From positions 496,001 through 560,000 of the forward strand of contig NZ_JSZO01000001.1 in NCBI RefSeq assembly GCF_000801955.1: DNA of 64,000 nucleotides, in the 5' to 3' direction. Within the stretch, counting starts at the first letter, position 1. Each line of letters starts with the position of its first letter. A model generated the notes under the pieces. That model did no database searches and was not told the origin of the DNA. It saw only the letters and a program-made list of their open reading frames with translations. This stretch comes from Ralstonia sp. A12 (GTDB lineage Bacteria; Pseudomonadota; Gammaproteobacteria; Burkholderiales; Burkholderiaceae). The position numbers and the translations under genes are program-made. This document shows, one piece after another, positions 20,122 through 30,700 of the stretch.

Positions 20122-21330
20122 TTAGCCTGCGGCCTCGGCAATCACGCCTTGCGCGGCCAGCGCGTCGATCTGTGCATCGGTCAGGCCATGGCTGCGCAGC
20201 ACGTCGCGCGTGTGCTGGCCCAGGCGTGGCGCGCTGGCCTGCACGGCACCCGGCGTGCCGGAAAGCTTGGGCACCACGCCTGGCATCTCCACATCGATGC
20301 CCGACTGCGCCCGCACAGTCTCAATGACGCCACGCGCGCGGTAGTGCGGGTCCGCGGCAATGTCGGCGACGGTGTAGATCGGGCCGCTGGGTACTTCGGC
20401 TTCTTGAAGCGCAGTCAGGACTTCGGCAATGGGCAATGTGCCAGTCCAAGCATTGATGGCGGCGTCGATCTCTTCCGCACGAGCGGCACGGCCGTCGTTG
20501 CGCGCAAGGCCTGGATCGTCAGCCAGATCCTGCCGGCCCATGCGCTGCATCAGGCGGCGGAAGATGTTGTCGCCATTGGCGGCAATCAGCACATACTCGC
20601 CGCCCGCGCAGCGGTACGCATTGGACGGCGCAATGCCCGGCAACGCCCCACCCGCCGGCTGGCGAATCGCACCAAACACCGAGTACTCTGGCAGCAGACT
20701 CTCCGTCAGGTTGAAGACGGACTCATACAGCGCCACGTCGATCACCTGCCCCTTGCCGCCGCGCGCATCGCGCTCATACAGCGCGAGCAGCACGCCCAGC
20801 GCGCCGTGCAGACCTGCAATCGTGTCGCCCAGCGACAGGCCAGCGCGTGCGGGAGGACGCCCCGGCTCACCGGTCAGGTAGCGCAGGCCCGCCATGGCCT
20901 CCGCAATGGCCGCGAAGCCCGGCTCATCGCGCTTGGGGCCGGTCTGGCCGTAGCCCGACACGCGCAGCATGATCAGCTTCGGGTTGATGGCGGACAGCGC
21001 TTCGTATGACAGGCCCCATTTCTCCATCGTGCCGGGGCGGAAATTTTCGATCAGCACATCGGCTTCACTGGCGAGCTTGCGCACGACATCCTGGCCTTCA
21101 TGCACACGCAGGTCGACGCAGACGGACTGCTTGTTGCGCGACTGCGCCTCCCACCAGACCGAGGTGCCCTCATGCAGCATTCGCCATTTGCGCAGCGGAT
21201 CACCCTGCCCCGGCGGTTCGATCTTGATAACCTGCGCGCCGAAATCGGCGAGCGTCTTGGCGGCAAACGGCCCGGCAATCAATTGCCCGAGCTCGAGCAC
21301 GCGGATGTTCTGCAAAACCTGTGTCGACAT
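20122..21330 (-). CDS. CaiB/BaiF (class III) CoA-transferase
   Basis: A 402-residue class III CoA-transferase that moves CoA between carboxylic acids through an aspartyl-CoA intermediate. It begins LQNIRVLELGQLIAGPFAAKTLADFGAQVIKIE-like, typical of formyl-CoA transferase and BaiF. The nucleophilic Asp lies in GKGQVIDVALYE (about residue 172). Family members act on oxalate, carnitine, succinate/glutarate or mesaconate; which applies here is not readable. It follows the LysR gene by 22 bp and precedes the ABC importer on the same strand. Confidence 0.92.
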   Translation of the reverse strand: MSTQVLQNIRVLELGQLIAGPFAAKTLADFGAQVIKIEPPGQGDPLRKWRMLHEGTSVWWEAQSRNKQSVCVDLRVHEGQDVVRKLASEADVLIENFRPGTMEKWGLSYEALSAINPKLIMLRVSGYGQTGPKRDEPGFAAIAEAMAGLRYLTGEPGRPPARAGLSLGDTIAGLHGALGVLLALYERDARGGKGQVIDVALYESVFNLTESLLPEYSVFGAIRQPAGGALPGIAPSNAYRCAGGEYVLIAANGDNIFRRLMQRMGRQDLADDPGLARNDGRAARAEEIDAAINAWTGTLPIAEVLTALQEAEVPSGPIYTVADIAADPHYRARGVIETVRAQSGIDVEMPGVVPKLSGTPGAVQASAPRLGQHTRDVLRSHGLTDAQIDALAAQGVIAEAAG

Positions 21331-21352
21331 GGTCGTATCAAGAACGTTGAAT

Positions 21353-22267
21353 TCAGAGTGCAGCAGGATTGCCGAGTAGATGCGTCATCAACAGACGCGC
21401 AGAGCTGGTGAGCGCATCCGGATCGCGCACGCCGACCAGCAGGCGGCGATGCGCCCAATCGTCTTGCAGCGGTACCAGCGCGAGGCCCGCGCCGTGCAGG
21501 CTCGACACGTGCCCCTGTGCTGCAATGCGCGGCAACACACCGACGCCCAGCCCTGAGGCCACCATGCGGCAAACCGCTTCAAAACTGCGCACCTGAATCC
21601 GCAAGCGCAGCGGCTTACCCAGGCGCTGACTCTCTTCCAGCAATTGCGCGGCCAGCGAGGTGCCCGGCGGCAGACTGACGAAATCAAACTCCACCGCATC
21701 GGCAAAGCTCACCTGCTTGCGACCGGCCAGCGGATGGCTGCGCGGCGTGACGAGGGCGAGATCGTCCTCGCGGTAATCGAACGATTGCAGCCCATCGCAC
21801 GGCGTGCCGGCGGCGAAAATCCCGAGGTCTGCGCGGTTCTCGCGCAACGCGGCAACGATATCGCCACTGTCCTGTTCTTCCAGCGCAATGCGGATGGCCG
21901 GGTTGGCCAGCATGAAGGCGGCCAGGTCGTCAGCCAGAAACTGCGTGATCGATGATGTGTTGGCCCACACGCGCACCTGCCCGCGCGTGCCTGCCGCAAA
22001 GTCCGACAGCGCACCGGCCATGCGCTCGACGTCCTGCAGAATGCCCACGGCGTGGCGGAAGCAGGCTTGACCCGCCTCGGTCAATTCCACGCCGGCGGCA
22101 TGGCGATACAGCAGTGGCGCGCCCACGGCGGCCTCCAGGTCGGAAATCCGCTTGCTTGCCGCGGCCACCGCCAAGTGTGATTGCCGCGCCCCAGCGGAAA
22201 TGCTGCCCAGCCGGGCCACCGCCACAAACAGGCCGAGGGTGACGAGATCAAAGCGGGCAAGGTTCAT
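21353..22267 (-). CDS. LysR-family transcriptional regulator
   Basis: A 304-residue LysR protein. The winged HTH (about residues 5-65) includes LGLFVAVARLGSISAGARQSHLAVAAASKRISDLEAA-type sequence; the effector-binding domain follows from about residue 90. The unusual alanine-rich recognition helix (SHLAVAAASKR) is seen in a subset of LysR proteins linked to CoA-transferase genes. It heads the unit LysR - CoA-transferase - ABC importer and is divergent from the porin gene at 22427, so it may control both directions. Start ATG at 22267. Confidence 0.92.
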   Translation of the reverse strand: MNLARFDLVTLGLFVAVARLGSISAGARQSHLAVAAASKRISDLEAAVGAPLLYRHAAGVELTEAGQACFRHAVGILQDVERMAGALSDFAAGTRGQVRVWANTSSITQFLADDLAAFMLANPAIRIALEEQDSGDIVAALRENRADLGIFAAGTPCDGLQSFDYREDDLALVTPRSHPLAGRKQVSFADAVEFDFVSLPPGTSLAAQLLEESQRLGKPLRLRIQVRSFEAVCRMVASGLGVGVLPRIAAQGHVSSLHGAGLALVPLQDDWAHRRLLVGVRDPDALTSSARLLMTHLLGNPAAL

Positions 22268-22426
22268 CGTGGAGCCATCTGGCAAAGTTGGGGAAACGCG
22301 ACAGGCTTGCGAAAACAGCCCGGTTTTCACCGGCTGGTCACGACGCGGCGTTTACTATCGCCGGGTTTTTGCCTATTCCGAGCGCACAAGCTTGGAATTC
22401 TAGCGGCTGCCCCCTCTGTTGCGCCC

Positions 22427-23833
22427 ATGCCATCGTCGTCTCTTCACCTCGAATCTCGGTCTTTTCTCCGCCGCGCCAGGCGTGCCGGCACCGCTCGGCA
22501 GGCTCTGATGGCCGCCATGCTGGTTCTAGGCCTGCAAGGGATTGCCCTGGCAGCAGACGCCGATGCTTCCGAAGCCCCCAACACGGACATCCCTGAACCG
22601 GAACGGTGGAACATTCACGGGCAGTTCACCAATGTGACGCAGTGGCACCCGTCGTTCCGCTCGCCCTACAGCGGTACCAACAGCCTGACGGCCGACAGTA
22701 ACAACAAGGAAACGACCGACATCACGCTCTACCTCGGCCTGCGCCTGTGGAAGGGGGCCGAGTTGTATGCCAACCCGGAAATCGACCAGGGTTTCGGCCT
22801 GAGCAATACCGTAGGCTTGGCCGGCTTCTCCAGCGCAGAAGCGTACAAGGTCGGCAAGAATGCTCCATATCACAAGCTGCCCCGTCTCTTCCTGCGGCAG
22901 GTGATCGACCTGGGCGGCGAACAGCAAGCCGTTGAGTCGGGGCCCAACCAGCTTGCCGGCAGCCATTCGGCCAACAACCTGACCATCACCGTCGGCAAGT
23001 TCTCGGTGGTCGACATCTTCGACACGAACACCTATGCGCACGACCCGCGCGGCGATTTCCTGAACTGGGCCGTGGTCGACGCCGGCGCATTCGACTACGC
23101 TGCCGACGCCTGGGGCTACACACACGGCCTCGCGGTGGAATGGACGCAGTCCTGGTGGACGCTACGCGGCGGCCTCTTCGCGCTGTCGAAGGAGCCCAAC
23201 AGCGTCACGATCGACACGACGTGGAAGCAGTACCAATGGGTGGGCGAATTCGAGGCGCGCCAAAGCTGGTTCGGCCGCCCCGGCAAGGTCAAGCTGCTCG
23301 CCTTTGCAACGCGCGGCCGCATGGGCGGCTACGGCGATGCAGTGAACCTGGCACAGCAGACCGGTACTACGCCCGACACTGGCCTCGTCCGGCGGCTCGC
23401 CTGGCGCCCCGGCATTGCGGTGAACCTGGAGCAGGAAGTCACCGACGACTTGGGCGTCTTCGCTCGTGCCAGCATGAACGACGGCAGCAAGGAAACGTTC
23501 GAATTCACCGACATCAACCAATCGGTATCGGCCGGGCTCTCGCTCAAGGGCACGCGCTGGGGCCGACCGAACGACACGTTCGGCGCAGCGGTGGTGGTGA
23601 ATGGCTTGTCAGGCGCGGCGCGCCAGTACTTTGCGGCCGGCGGCATGGGCGTGCTGATTGGCGACGGCGCGCTGAACTACGGCACCGAACGCATCGCCGA
23701 GCTGTACTACAACGTCGCCGTCATCAAGCACCTGACGCTTGGCCTGAACTACCAGTACGTCGTCCACCCCGCGTACAACCGGGATCGCGGCCCGGTGTCC
23801 ATCGGTGGCGTACGCATCCACGCCGAGTTCTAA
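22427..23833 (+). CDS. Carbohydrate-selective porin, OprB family
   Basis: A 468-residue outer-membrane beta-barrel protein. A signal peptide with a twin-Arg-like basic start and a hydrophobic core (ALMAAMLVLGLQGIALAADA) is cleaved near residue 43. Alternating beta-strand pattern throughout and a terminal phenylalanine (HAEF) for BAM recognition support an outer-membrane barrel. The GKFSVVDIFDTNTYAHDPR stretch is typical of OprB porins. Start 22427 is chosen because further upstream codons precede no signal peptide. Divergent from the LysR gene with a 159-bp spacer. Confidence 0.85.
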   Translation: MPSSSLHLESRSFLRRARRAGTARQALMAAMLVLGLQGIALAADADASEAPNTDIPEPERWNIHGQFTNVTQWHPSFRSPYSGTNSLTADSNNKETTDITLYLGLRLWKGAELYANPEIDQGFGLSNTVGLAGFSSAEAYKVGKNAPYHKLPRLFLRQVIDLGGEQQAVESGPNQLAGSHSANNLTITVGKFSVVDIFDTNTYAHDPRGDFLNWAVVDAGAFDYAADAWGYTHGLAVEWTQSWWTLRGGLFALSKEPNSVTIDTTWKQYQWVGEFEARQSWFGRPGKVKLLAFATRGRMGGYGDAVNLAQQTGTTPDTGLVRRLAWRPGIAVNLEQEVTDDLGVFARASMNDGSKETFEFTDINQSVSAGLSLKGTRWGRPNDTFGAAVVVNGLSGAARQYFAAGGMGVLIGDGALNYGTERIAELYYNVAVIKHLTLGLNYQYVVHPAYNRDRGPVSIGGVRIHAEF

Positions 23834-23849
23834 GCAGCGCTTCGAAGTA

Positions 23850-24473
23850 TCAGAGCTGACGCCGGTCCAGCACGGCACGGGCGATGGTGCCCGCATCGAC
23901 ATACTCCAGCTCACCGCCCACCGGCACGCCGCGCGCCAGACGCGTCGCCTTGATGCCGCGCGCCTTGAGCATCTCGCCGATGTAGTGCGCTGTGGCCTCG
24001 CCTTCGCTGGTGAAGTTGGTCGCGAGGATGACCTCAGTGCACGGCCCGCCCAGCGCAGGGTCGGTCGCGCGGGCCAGCAGGCGTTCGAGGTGGATTTCCT
24101 TGGGGCCGATGTTGTCCAGCGGCGAGAGCCGCCCCATCAGCACGAAATACTGTCCGCGATACGTGAGCGTCTGCTCGATCATCATCTGATCGGCGGGCGT
24201 TTCCACCACGCACAGCACAGAGGCATCACGACGCGTATCCAGGCAGGTTTCGCAGACTTCCTGCTCGGTAAAGGTATTGCAGCGGCTGCAGTGGTGGATC
24301 GATTCGGTGGCCTCGCTCAGCGCCTGCGCCAGGCGTTCGGCCCCATCGCGATCATGCTGCAGCAGGTAATACGCCATGCGCTGCGCTGACTTGGGACCGA
24401 CGCCCGGCAGCACGCGCAGGGCCTCGACCAGCATCTGCAGCGCCGATGGCGTACCTGAGCCGCCGCGCGTCAT
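23850..24473 (-). CDS. recR: Recombination mediator protein RecR
   Basis: A 207-residue RecR that works with RecFO to load RecA at gaps. It has an N-terminal HhH ([19 protein letters not shown]), a four-cysteine zinc finger ([16 protein letters not shown], about residues 58-73), and a Toprim domain ([18 protein letters not shown]). Its start overlaps the preceding ABM-domain gene by 4 bp. The dnaX-ybaB-(ABM)-recR order is standard. The stop is 16 bp from the convergent porin stop. Confidence 0.96.
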   Translation of the reverse strand: MTRGGSGTPSALQMLVEALRVLPGVGPKSAQRMAYYLLQHDRDGAERLAQALSEATESIHHCSRCNTFTEQEVCETCLDTRRDASVLCVVETPADQMMIEQTLTYRGQYFVLMGRLSPLDNIGPKEIHLERLLARATDPALGGPCTEVILATNFTSEGEATAHYIGEMLKARGIKATRLARGVPVGGELEYVDAGTIARAVLDRRQL

Positions 24474-24769
24474 GCGTGCTCCACAATCAGTGTGTGGTGC
24501 AGCACTTCCGGCATCGGATCGTAGAAGTGATGCAGCAGCGCACGCCAGCGTTGGTATTCAGCCGACTGCCGGAAGCCGATGGTGTGGTCTTCCAGCGTCT
24601 GCCACTGCACCAGCAGCAGGTAGTCGCTGGACTTCTCCACGCAGCGCGACAGCGTCAGCGAAACAAAGCCCCGCATCGCGCCGATGATGTGGCGGGCCTC
24701 GCCGAAAGCCGCCTCGAAGGCGGCTTCCTGGCCAGGCTTGACGTGCAGCAGCGCAGATTCCAGCACCAT
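24470..24769 (-). CDS. Antibiotic biosynthesis monooxygenase (ABM) domain protein
   Basis: A 99-residue single-domain protein of the ferredoxin-like ABM fold: [22 protein letters not shown], then [15 protein letters not shown] with the family's conserved V-x-W. Members are small dimeric heme- or quinol-modifying oxygenases, or of unknown activity. It is inserted between ybaB and recR and overlaps recR by 4 bp, so is co-translated with DNA-maintenance genes without an obvious shared function. Confidence 0.8.
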   Translation of the reverse strand: MVLESALLHVKPGQEAAFEAAFGEARHIIGAMRGFVSLTLSRCVEKSSDYLLLVQWQTLEDHTIGFRQSAEYQRWRALLHHFYDPMPEVLHHTLIVEHA

Positions 24770-24798
24770 GGCGCGATCCTGATGGCTCTAGCCTGAGC

Positions 24799-25146
24799 TT
24801 AGAACGGCAGCTTGAAGCCCGGCGGCAGCATGCTCGCCATGCCGCCCAGACCGGAGGTGAGCGAGCCCATCTTCTCCTGAGTGGTGGCCTCGGCCTTGCG
24901 CACGGCATCATTGAACGCAGCGGCCACGAGGTCTTCCAGCAGCTCCTTGTCTTCGCCTTCAGCCAGCAGGCTCGGATCGATCGACACGCGCTTCACGTCG
25001 TTCTTGCAGGTCATGACCACCTTCACGAGGCCGGCGCCGGACACGCCTTCCACCTCGATGAGGGCAAGCGCTTCCTGCGCCTTCTTCATGTTTTCCTGCA
25101 TCTGCTGGGCTTGCTTCATCAGCCCGGCGATCTGGCCTTTCATCAT
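24799..25146 (-). CDS. ybaB: YbaB/EbfC family nucleoid-associated protein
   Basis: A 115-residue small DNA-binding protein: [28 protein letters not shown]-type N-terminal coiled helix and a C-terminal PPGFKLPF tail typical of the family. Dimers bind and bridge DNA. Start at 25146 has a strong AAGGAG site; the longer frame starting at 25164 has none. It lies between dnaX and recR as in most proteobacteria. Confidence 0.95.
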   Translation of the reverse strand: MMKGQIAGLMKQAQQMQENMKKAQEALALIEVEGVSGAGLVKVVMTCKNDVKRVSIDPSLLAEGEDKELLEDLVAAAFNDAVRKAEATTQEKMGSLTSGLGGMASMLPPGFKLPF

Positions 25147-25225
25147 GGTCGTTGCTCCTTGCAATGGGTCATACGAGGCGCGCCGCTTGATTAGGCGCGC
25201 CGGTGTTCAGTTTGGGAATGCGATT

Positions 25226-27445
25226 TTAGTGCGCGTGCGGTTGGATGGAACCCGGGACGACCTGCGCGGCAAAGTCCCGTACCAACGCCTGTACAAACGG
25301 GTTGGCAGCGATGGCGTCTTCAGCGTCACGCTGGCGCTGGGCGCGCAATTCGGCATCGGCAGCCGCGGCTGTCGCACGTGCTGTGCCAATGTCGCACGCC
25401 ACCCGCACAGGCGTGCCGAAGTGTTCCGTCAATGCAGCTTCCAGCCGCTCCACGACACCGACTTCAGTCAGTGCCGGCAGCGGCACGCGCAGGCGCACGG
25501 TAACGCCCTCCACCGCCACCAGTTCGCTCTGGTGTGCAAGCTGCTGGGCCAGGCCGCGCATCGGCAGGCGAGCCGCCAGCTTGGGCCAGTCGCCATCGAA
25601 CGTGGTGAGGCTGCTGGCACTCAGGTCGGGCGGCGTAGCGGCAGCCATTGGCTCCGGTGCGACAGGCTTGGCTTGCACCGGTTCCGGCACAGCAGCGGGC
25701 GTCTCGACCTGCGGGGAGCGCGCTGCAGATGCAGCCGACGCAGAAGCGCCAGGGCGTGCACTCGAGGCCGAATCCCAGCCGGCGAACGCGGCATCGATCT
25801 CTTCCAACGACGGCGAAGCAAATTCACCGGGCATTTCATCCCACGGCGGCGGGCCATCGTCGGCTGACGCTGCCGATGCAGCCGGCGGCTCACGACGTGG
25901 CGGTGGCGATGCAGGTGCAGCCACCGGGTTCGGACGCGGCCCAACCGCAGCAGCAGGACGTGCAACGGGTGCAGGAACGGCCGCCGGTGTAGCGGCAGGT
26001 GCCGAAGCGCCACCACGACCACGGTTCGACGCTTGACGAGCTGCGGCCAGTGCCTCCATGGCCGGTGAACGGCGAGCCGGAGCACTGACGGGCGCCGCAA
26101 CCGGCGCTGCGGGCGTTTCAGCCGCGGCCACCACCGTGACCGGCGCGGGAGCAGGCGGCGTAACTTGATACGCTGCACGCGGCGCCTCAACCACCGGCTC
26201 CGGACGCGCCACACGCGCGGACTGCACAACCGGCGCCGCCACAGGCGCACTCGCCGCCATGGTCGGACGTGGCGATGCAGCCGGAGCCGACGGCACAGCC
26301 CGCTTGCCACCACCACCCGAAGGCGGCGTCGCATCCCCACCCGACTGACCGGGTTGGAACGCCAGCATGCGCAGCAGCGTCATCGTGAAGCCGGCGTACT
26401 CGTCCGGCGCCAGGGCCAGCTCGCTGCGGCCGAGATTGGCAAACTGATAGAACAGTTGCACCGACTGCGCATCGAAGCGCGCAGCCAGGCGGCGCACATC
26501 GTCGGCTTCGGGCCAATCGTCCTGCACGGCGGCCGGCACGACCTGCGCCAGCGCAATCTTCTGCAGCAGCGACGCCAGATCCTGCAACGCCCCCGAGAAG
26601 CTCAGGCTGCGCCCGGCCATTTCGTCTGCAATCTCGACGAGCGCCGCACCGTTCTCGTCGGCCAGCGCATCGAGCAGGCGCACGAGGTAACTTTGGTCAA
26701 TCGCACCGAGCATGCCGCGCACGGCAGCTTCGCTCACCTCGCCGGCGCTGTAGGCGATGGCTTGGTCCGTGAGTGACAGCGCATCGCGCATCGAGCCCTG
26801 TGCGGCAGCGGCCAGCAGGCGCAGCGCGTTGGCTTCGTGGGCGATGTGCTCTTCGCCGAGGATGCGCTCCAGGTGCGACACGATGTGCCCCGGCGGCATC
26901 TGCTTAAGGTTGAACTGCAGACAGCGCGAGAGCACCGTCACCGGAATCTTCTGCGGGTCGGTGGTCGCGAGGATGAACTTGACGTGCTCGGGCGGCTCCT
27001 CCAGCGTCTTCAGCATCGCGTTGAAGGCGTGGTTGGTCAGCATGTGCACTTCGTCGATCATGTAGACCTTGAAGCGGCCGACCGTGGGCGCATAGACCGC
27101 GCGATCGAGCAACTGGGCCATCTCATCGACACCACGGTTGGACGCGGCGTCCATCTCGATGTAATCGACGAAGCGCCCGGCATCGATCTCGGTGCAGGCG
27201 CGGCACACGCCGCACGGCTGCGCGGTAATGCCGCCCTGCCCGTCTGCGCCGACACAGTTGAGCGATTTGGCGAGGATGCGCGACAGCGTGGTCTTGCCGA
27301 CACCGCGCGTCCCGGTAAACAGGTAGGCGTGATGCAGGCGCTGCTGTTCGAGCGCATGCGTAAGCGCGCGCACCACGTGTTCCTGACCAACCAGCGTGGT
27401 GAAATCGCGAGGGCGCCACTTGCGGGCGAGCACTTGATAACTCAT
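25226..27445 (-). CDS. dnaX: DNA polymerase III subunits gamma/tau
   Basis: A 739-residue clamp-loader subunit. The AAA+ domain has Walker A GTRGVGKT (45-52), a zinc module with CGVCRACTE, Walker B VYMIDEVHML, and sensor region VLSRCLQFNLKQ. A collar domain follows to about residue 360, then a long Ala/Pro-rich linker (about 375-600), then the tau-specific C-terminal domain that binds polymerase alpha and DnaB. I saw no clear A-rich slippery site that would generate gamma by frameshift. It is upstream of ybaB and divergent from the SRP RNA gene. Confidence 0.96.
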   Translation of the reverse strand: MSYQVLARKWRPRDFTTLVGQEHVVRALTHALEQQRLHHAYLFTGTRGVGKTTLSRILAKSLNCVGADGQGGITAQPCGVCRACTEIDAGRFVDYIEMDAASNRGVDEMAQLLDRAVYAPTVGRFKVYMIDEVHMLTNHAFNAMLKTLEEPPEHVKFILATTDPQKIPVTVLSRCLQFNLKQMPPGHIVSHLERILGEEHIAHEANALRLLAAAAQGSMRDALSLTDQAIAYSAGEVSEAAVRGMLGAIDQSYLVRLLDALADENGAALVEIADEMAGRSLSFSGALQDLASLLQKIALAQVVPAAVQDDWPEADDVRRLAARFDAQSVQLFYQFANLGRSELALAPDEYAGFTMTLLRMLAFQPGQSGGDATPPSGGGGKRAVPSAPAASPRPTMAASAPVAAPVVQSARVARPEPVVEAPRAAYQVTPPAPAPVTVVAAAETPAAPVAAPVSAPARRSPAMEALAAARQASNRGRGGASAPAATPAAVPAPVARPAAAVGPRPNPVAAPASPPPRREPPAASAASADDGPPPWDEMPGEFASPSLEEIDAAFAGWDSASSARPGASASAASAARSPQVETPAAVPEPVQAKPVAPEPMAAATPPDLSASSLTTFDGDWPKLAARLPMRGLAQQLAHQSELVAVEGVTVRLRVPLPALTEVGVVERLEAALTEHFGTPVRVACDIGTARATAAAADAELRAQRQRDAEDAIAANPFVQALVRDFAAQVVPGSIQPHAH

Positions 27446-27557
27446 GCGGCGGATTGTAGCAAAGCGAGGTGGATTTCCGACGTGCTTTCCGAGGGTTCGA
27501 ACAGGATGCGCGCCGAGTGAATTGCAAGGATATTCAGGTGGGGATGCGCGAGTCGGT

Positions 27558-27563
27558 TACAAT
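27558..27563 (+). promoter_or_regulatory. -10 element of the SRP RNA promoter
   Basis: TACAAT lies 6 bp before the predicted RNA start. A weak -35 (TTCAGG, 27533-27538) is 19 bp upstream. Location at the expected distance supports the call. Confidence 0.55.
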
Positions 27564-27569
27564 GCCGGT

Positions 27570-27669
27570 CGGACGGGCCTCCTCGCATGGTGGCGCGGTC
27601 AACCTGGTCAGGTCGGGAACGAAGCAGCCACAGCCGTTTTCCGCCAGTGCCGAGGGTCAGGCTCGTCCC
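27570..27669 (+). ncRNA. ffs: 4.5S RNA of the signal recognition particle (small bacterial type)
   Basis: An about 100-nt hairpin RNA. The ends pair (GGACGGGCCT at 27571-27580 with AGGCTCGTCC at 27659-27668, one G-U pair). The apical, Ffh-binding part contains GGTCAGGTC, the GGAA-type tetraloop region and GAAGCAGCC at about 27606-27629, the hallmark of SRP RNA helix 8. The RNA guides Ffh to ribosomes translating membrane proteins. It lies in the dnaX-addA intergenic region, as in relatives. Ends are estimated from pairing. Confidence 0.93.
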
Positions 27670-27723
27670 CCTTCTCATCTCCCTTCCGCATTCCCCTCCC
27701 CCTTTTTTGTCATATCGCCCGCG

Positions 27724-30700
27724 TCAGAACAGCGCGCCTTGGCTGTCGTCATGTGACGTCTGTACTGGCTTGGGGAGCGATTCCAGATCGATCCACTCGC
27801 CCTGCGCGGTTGCGACACCGGCACGCACTGTGCGGCCTGGATACATCGGCGTGACGGCAGCTACGTAGCCGCGCAACTGGTCAGCGTAGGCTGCACGCTC
27901 GACCGGCAAGAGACGTAACTTGTAGTCCACCACCAGGATGTCGTCGCCGCGCTCGATCAGGCGATCGATGCGCAGCAGTGCGCCGTCAGGGCTAAACAGC
28001 TCGATCTCGTTGTGGGCCGCGTCGAAGCGCGCGGGGTCGAACACGTGCATCAGTGCGTCAGCGGACAGCATGCGGCGCACGGCTTCGGCGGCGCGGGCGG
28101 CATCGGCTTCCGTTACACCGGTTGCGCCGAACCAGCGCACGATGGTTGCAGTGTCCGGCGCCTGTTCAGGCATGCCGCGGCGCGTCAGACGCTCCAGTAC
28201 AGCATGCAGCAGTTCGCCCTGTGCGACGGCGCCCTGATCGAAAACAGGATCGGCGGCACCTTCCGCCTGTGCAATGGCGCTACCGACACGCACCGCCACC
28301 GTGAGCGGCGCGCGGAAGTCGTGATACGAGACAACGTCGGCCTCAGCCGCAAGGACATCCGCGTTGGCCGCGGCCTCAAGCATTGGCGCAGGCGTGGCCA
28401 CGCCTGCCGTCGCCAACAAGGTGTACCAGCTTGCGGTGCCATCCACGTCCGGCACATCGCCTTCATCAGTCGCCTGGGCGGCTGACGCGTCGCGCTTGTT
28501 GGCCACGCCGGAAACAATCAGCGCCTGCCGTGCGCGCGTCATTGCCACGTACAGCAGGTTCCAGTTCTCGCGCTCGGCAAGGTCGTCTTCCTGCTTGAAC
28601 AGCGGGTCGCGTGCACGGCCACGTTCCGCCGTCTTGCCGAAGGCAGAGAAATGCGTGGGCGCTGGAGCGCCGGGCGGCCAGTCGATCAGAATGCCGGCGC
28701 TGTCGGCACGCGTATCGCTGTGGTGCGTGTCGAGCAGCACCACGAACGGCGCTTCCAGCCCCTTCGATGCATGCACGGTCAGGATCTGCGCGGCATCGAG
28801 TCCTTCGCTTGCGAGTTCAGCGTCGATAGCGTCTGGCGCGTCCGCGGCATCGCTCTGCACGCCCTCGTCGGGGCTTTCGTCTTCATCACCCTGGCGGATG
28901 GCGCGCAGTTCGGCCATGAACTTGGGCAGACTCGGATAGCGGCCACCATCCAGATCGAGGGCGAGCTTGAGGAATGCATCGAGGTTGGCGAGCACCTGTT
29001 CGCGATTGGCAGCGGGTGCGCATTCAGCGTAGCGGCGCTTGAGTTCGCCGGTGTACACGATGTGGTCGAGCAGGTCGTGCACGGGCAGCGTGGGCGCCAC
29101 GGCCAGCCAGCGTGACAGCATGCGATGTGCCTGGCGCAATGTCGGGGCCGTCTCGGCTTGCTGTGCCAGCGCAGTCAGGCGTTCCCACCACGGGCCGTCG
29201 GCGGACTGCGCAAGCTGGATCAAATCATTGTCAGTTGCCGCAAAGATCGGGCTGCGCAGCACGTGCGCGAGCGAGAGATCCGCCTGCGGCGTCATCAGGA
29301 AATCGAGCAGTGCGCACAAGTCCAGCGCTTCGAGCGTCGCCAGCAGACCGCCTCTGCGGGGGCTCAGGTACGGCACACCGCCATCGCGCAGCGCGCGCTC
29401 GTAGTCGGCGAGATAGCGCTTGCGGCGGACGAGCAGTTGGAAATCGCTCCAGCGCACAGGGCGTTGGACGCCGTTCTCGCGGATACGCTCTCCGGCATGC
29501 AACGCGCGCAGGCACGCGGCGACTTGGCGGCCCTCTTCATAGCGCTGCGAATCGCCAGCTTCTTCGCGTGGCTCGGTGAGCGTGTCGCGCGGCGTGGTCT
29601 CATCGACCTCCGCAGCTTCGGGCACAGGCACTAGCGGCAACAGCAATGCCTGCCCAATAGGCGCACCAACAGCGGTGCTTTGCTCCGCATAAATCGGATA
29701 GTCGTTGCGCGCACGCGCCTGCAGGAACACCGCGTTCACCCACTCCAGCACAGCTGGCGCATTGCGGCGTGTCCGGTTGGTCCGCAGCACGGTGGCGTTG
29801 AAGTCCGCAACGAGCATCTCGCGCGCCGCCTCAAACAAGCGCGCATCAGCACGGCGGAATCGATAGATCGACTGCTTCGGATCGCCCACCAGAAACACGC
29901 TCGGCTGCGTACCGGTGCCCGCATAGCCTGCGAGCCAGCCTCGCAGGATGCGCCACTGCATCGGGTTCGTATCCTGAAACTCATCGAGCAACAAATGCTT
30001 GTAGCGCGCGTCGAGCCGCACCTGCAGGTAGGCCGCCGTGTCTTCATCCTGCATCAGGCGGGCGGCTTCCCATTCCAGATCGGTGAAGTCCATTGCGCGC
30101 GCCTGGCGCTTATAGGCCTGATAGCGATCGATGAGCGCATCGCCGAGGGTGAACAGCGCCGCGTTGACGGCGCGCACGTGCATCTCCTGGCGACGCGCCT
30201 GATAAACGGTCAGTGCCTCACATACCGTGGCGTGCAGGGCAACCAAGGTTTGCGCCTGATCATCGCCGATGGCCTTGATGAGCGCCTTGGTCGGCTTGCA
30301 GGCGCGTGCCTTGCCGGCTTGCGTGTGGAACGCGCTGAACAAGCCGTCGAAAGCCTGCGCACGGGCAGAGTCATTCGACACATCGATCGAACGCGCAGAC
30401 GTGACTGCCATTTCAATCTGCGTCGCGCGCTTGCCCTCGGTGGCGCCGCCCTGCCCCAACCAGCCGGATAGGCGCAGCATATTGGCCAGCAGGGCTTGGT
30501 CTTGCAGCGCCTCGATCAGCGGATCGGTATGCGCATCGTCGCCAAGCACGTCATCAAGCGGGCGCAACGGATGCTCGCCGGCCTGCGCCTTGTACGCCCA
30601 CCAATCGCTGCGCTGATGGAACATGGCATCAAGCAAGCGGCCCGCCTGGAAATCGCCGACCAGGTCTGCAAGCGCCTCGTACACAGCGCGCAGCTCGGCC

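Noticed and set aside
18979-21009. 676-residue plus-strand frame opposite the binding-protein and CoA-transferase genes
   Set aside because: Antisense shadow of two clear genes, with His/Arg-rich composition typical of such shadows.
25226-27445. Programmed frameshift in dnaX
   Set aside because: No A-rich slippery heptamer followed by an early stop was found in the gamma/tau boundary region.
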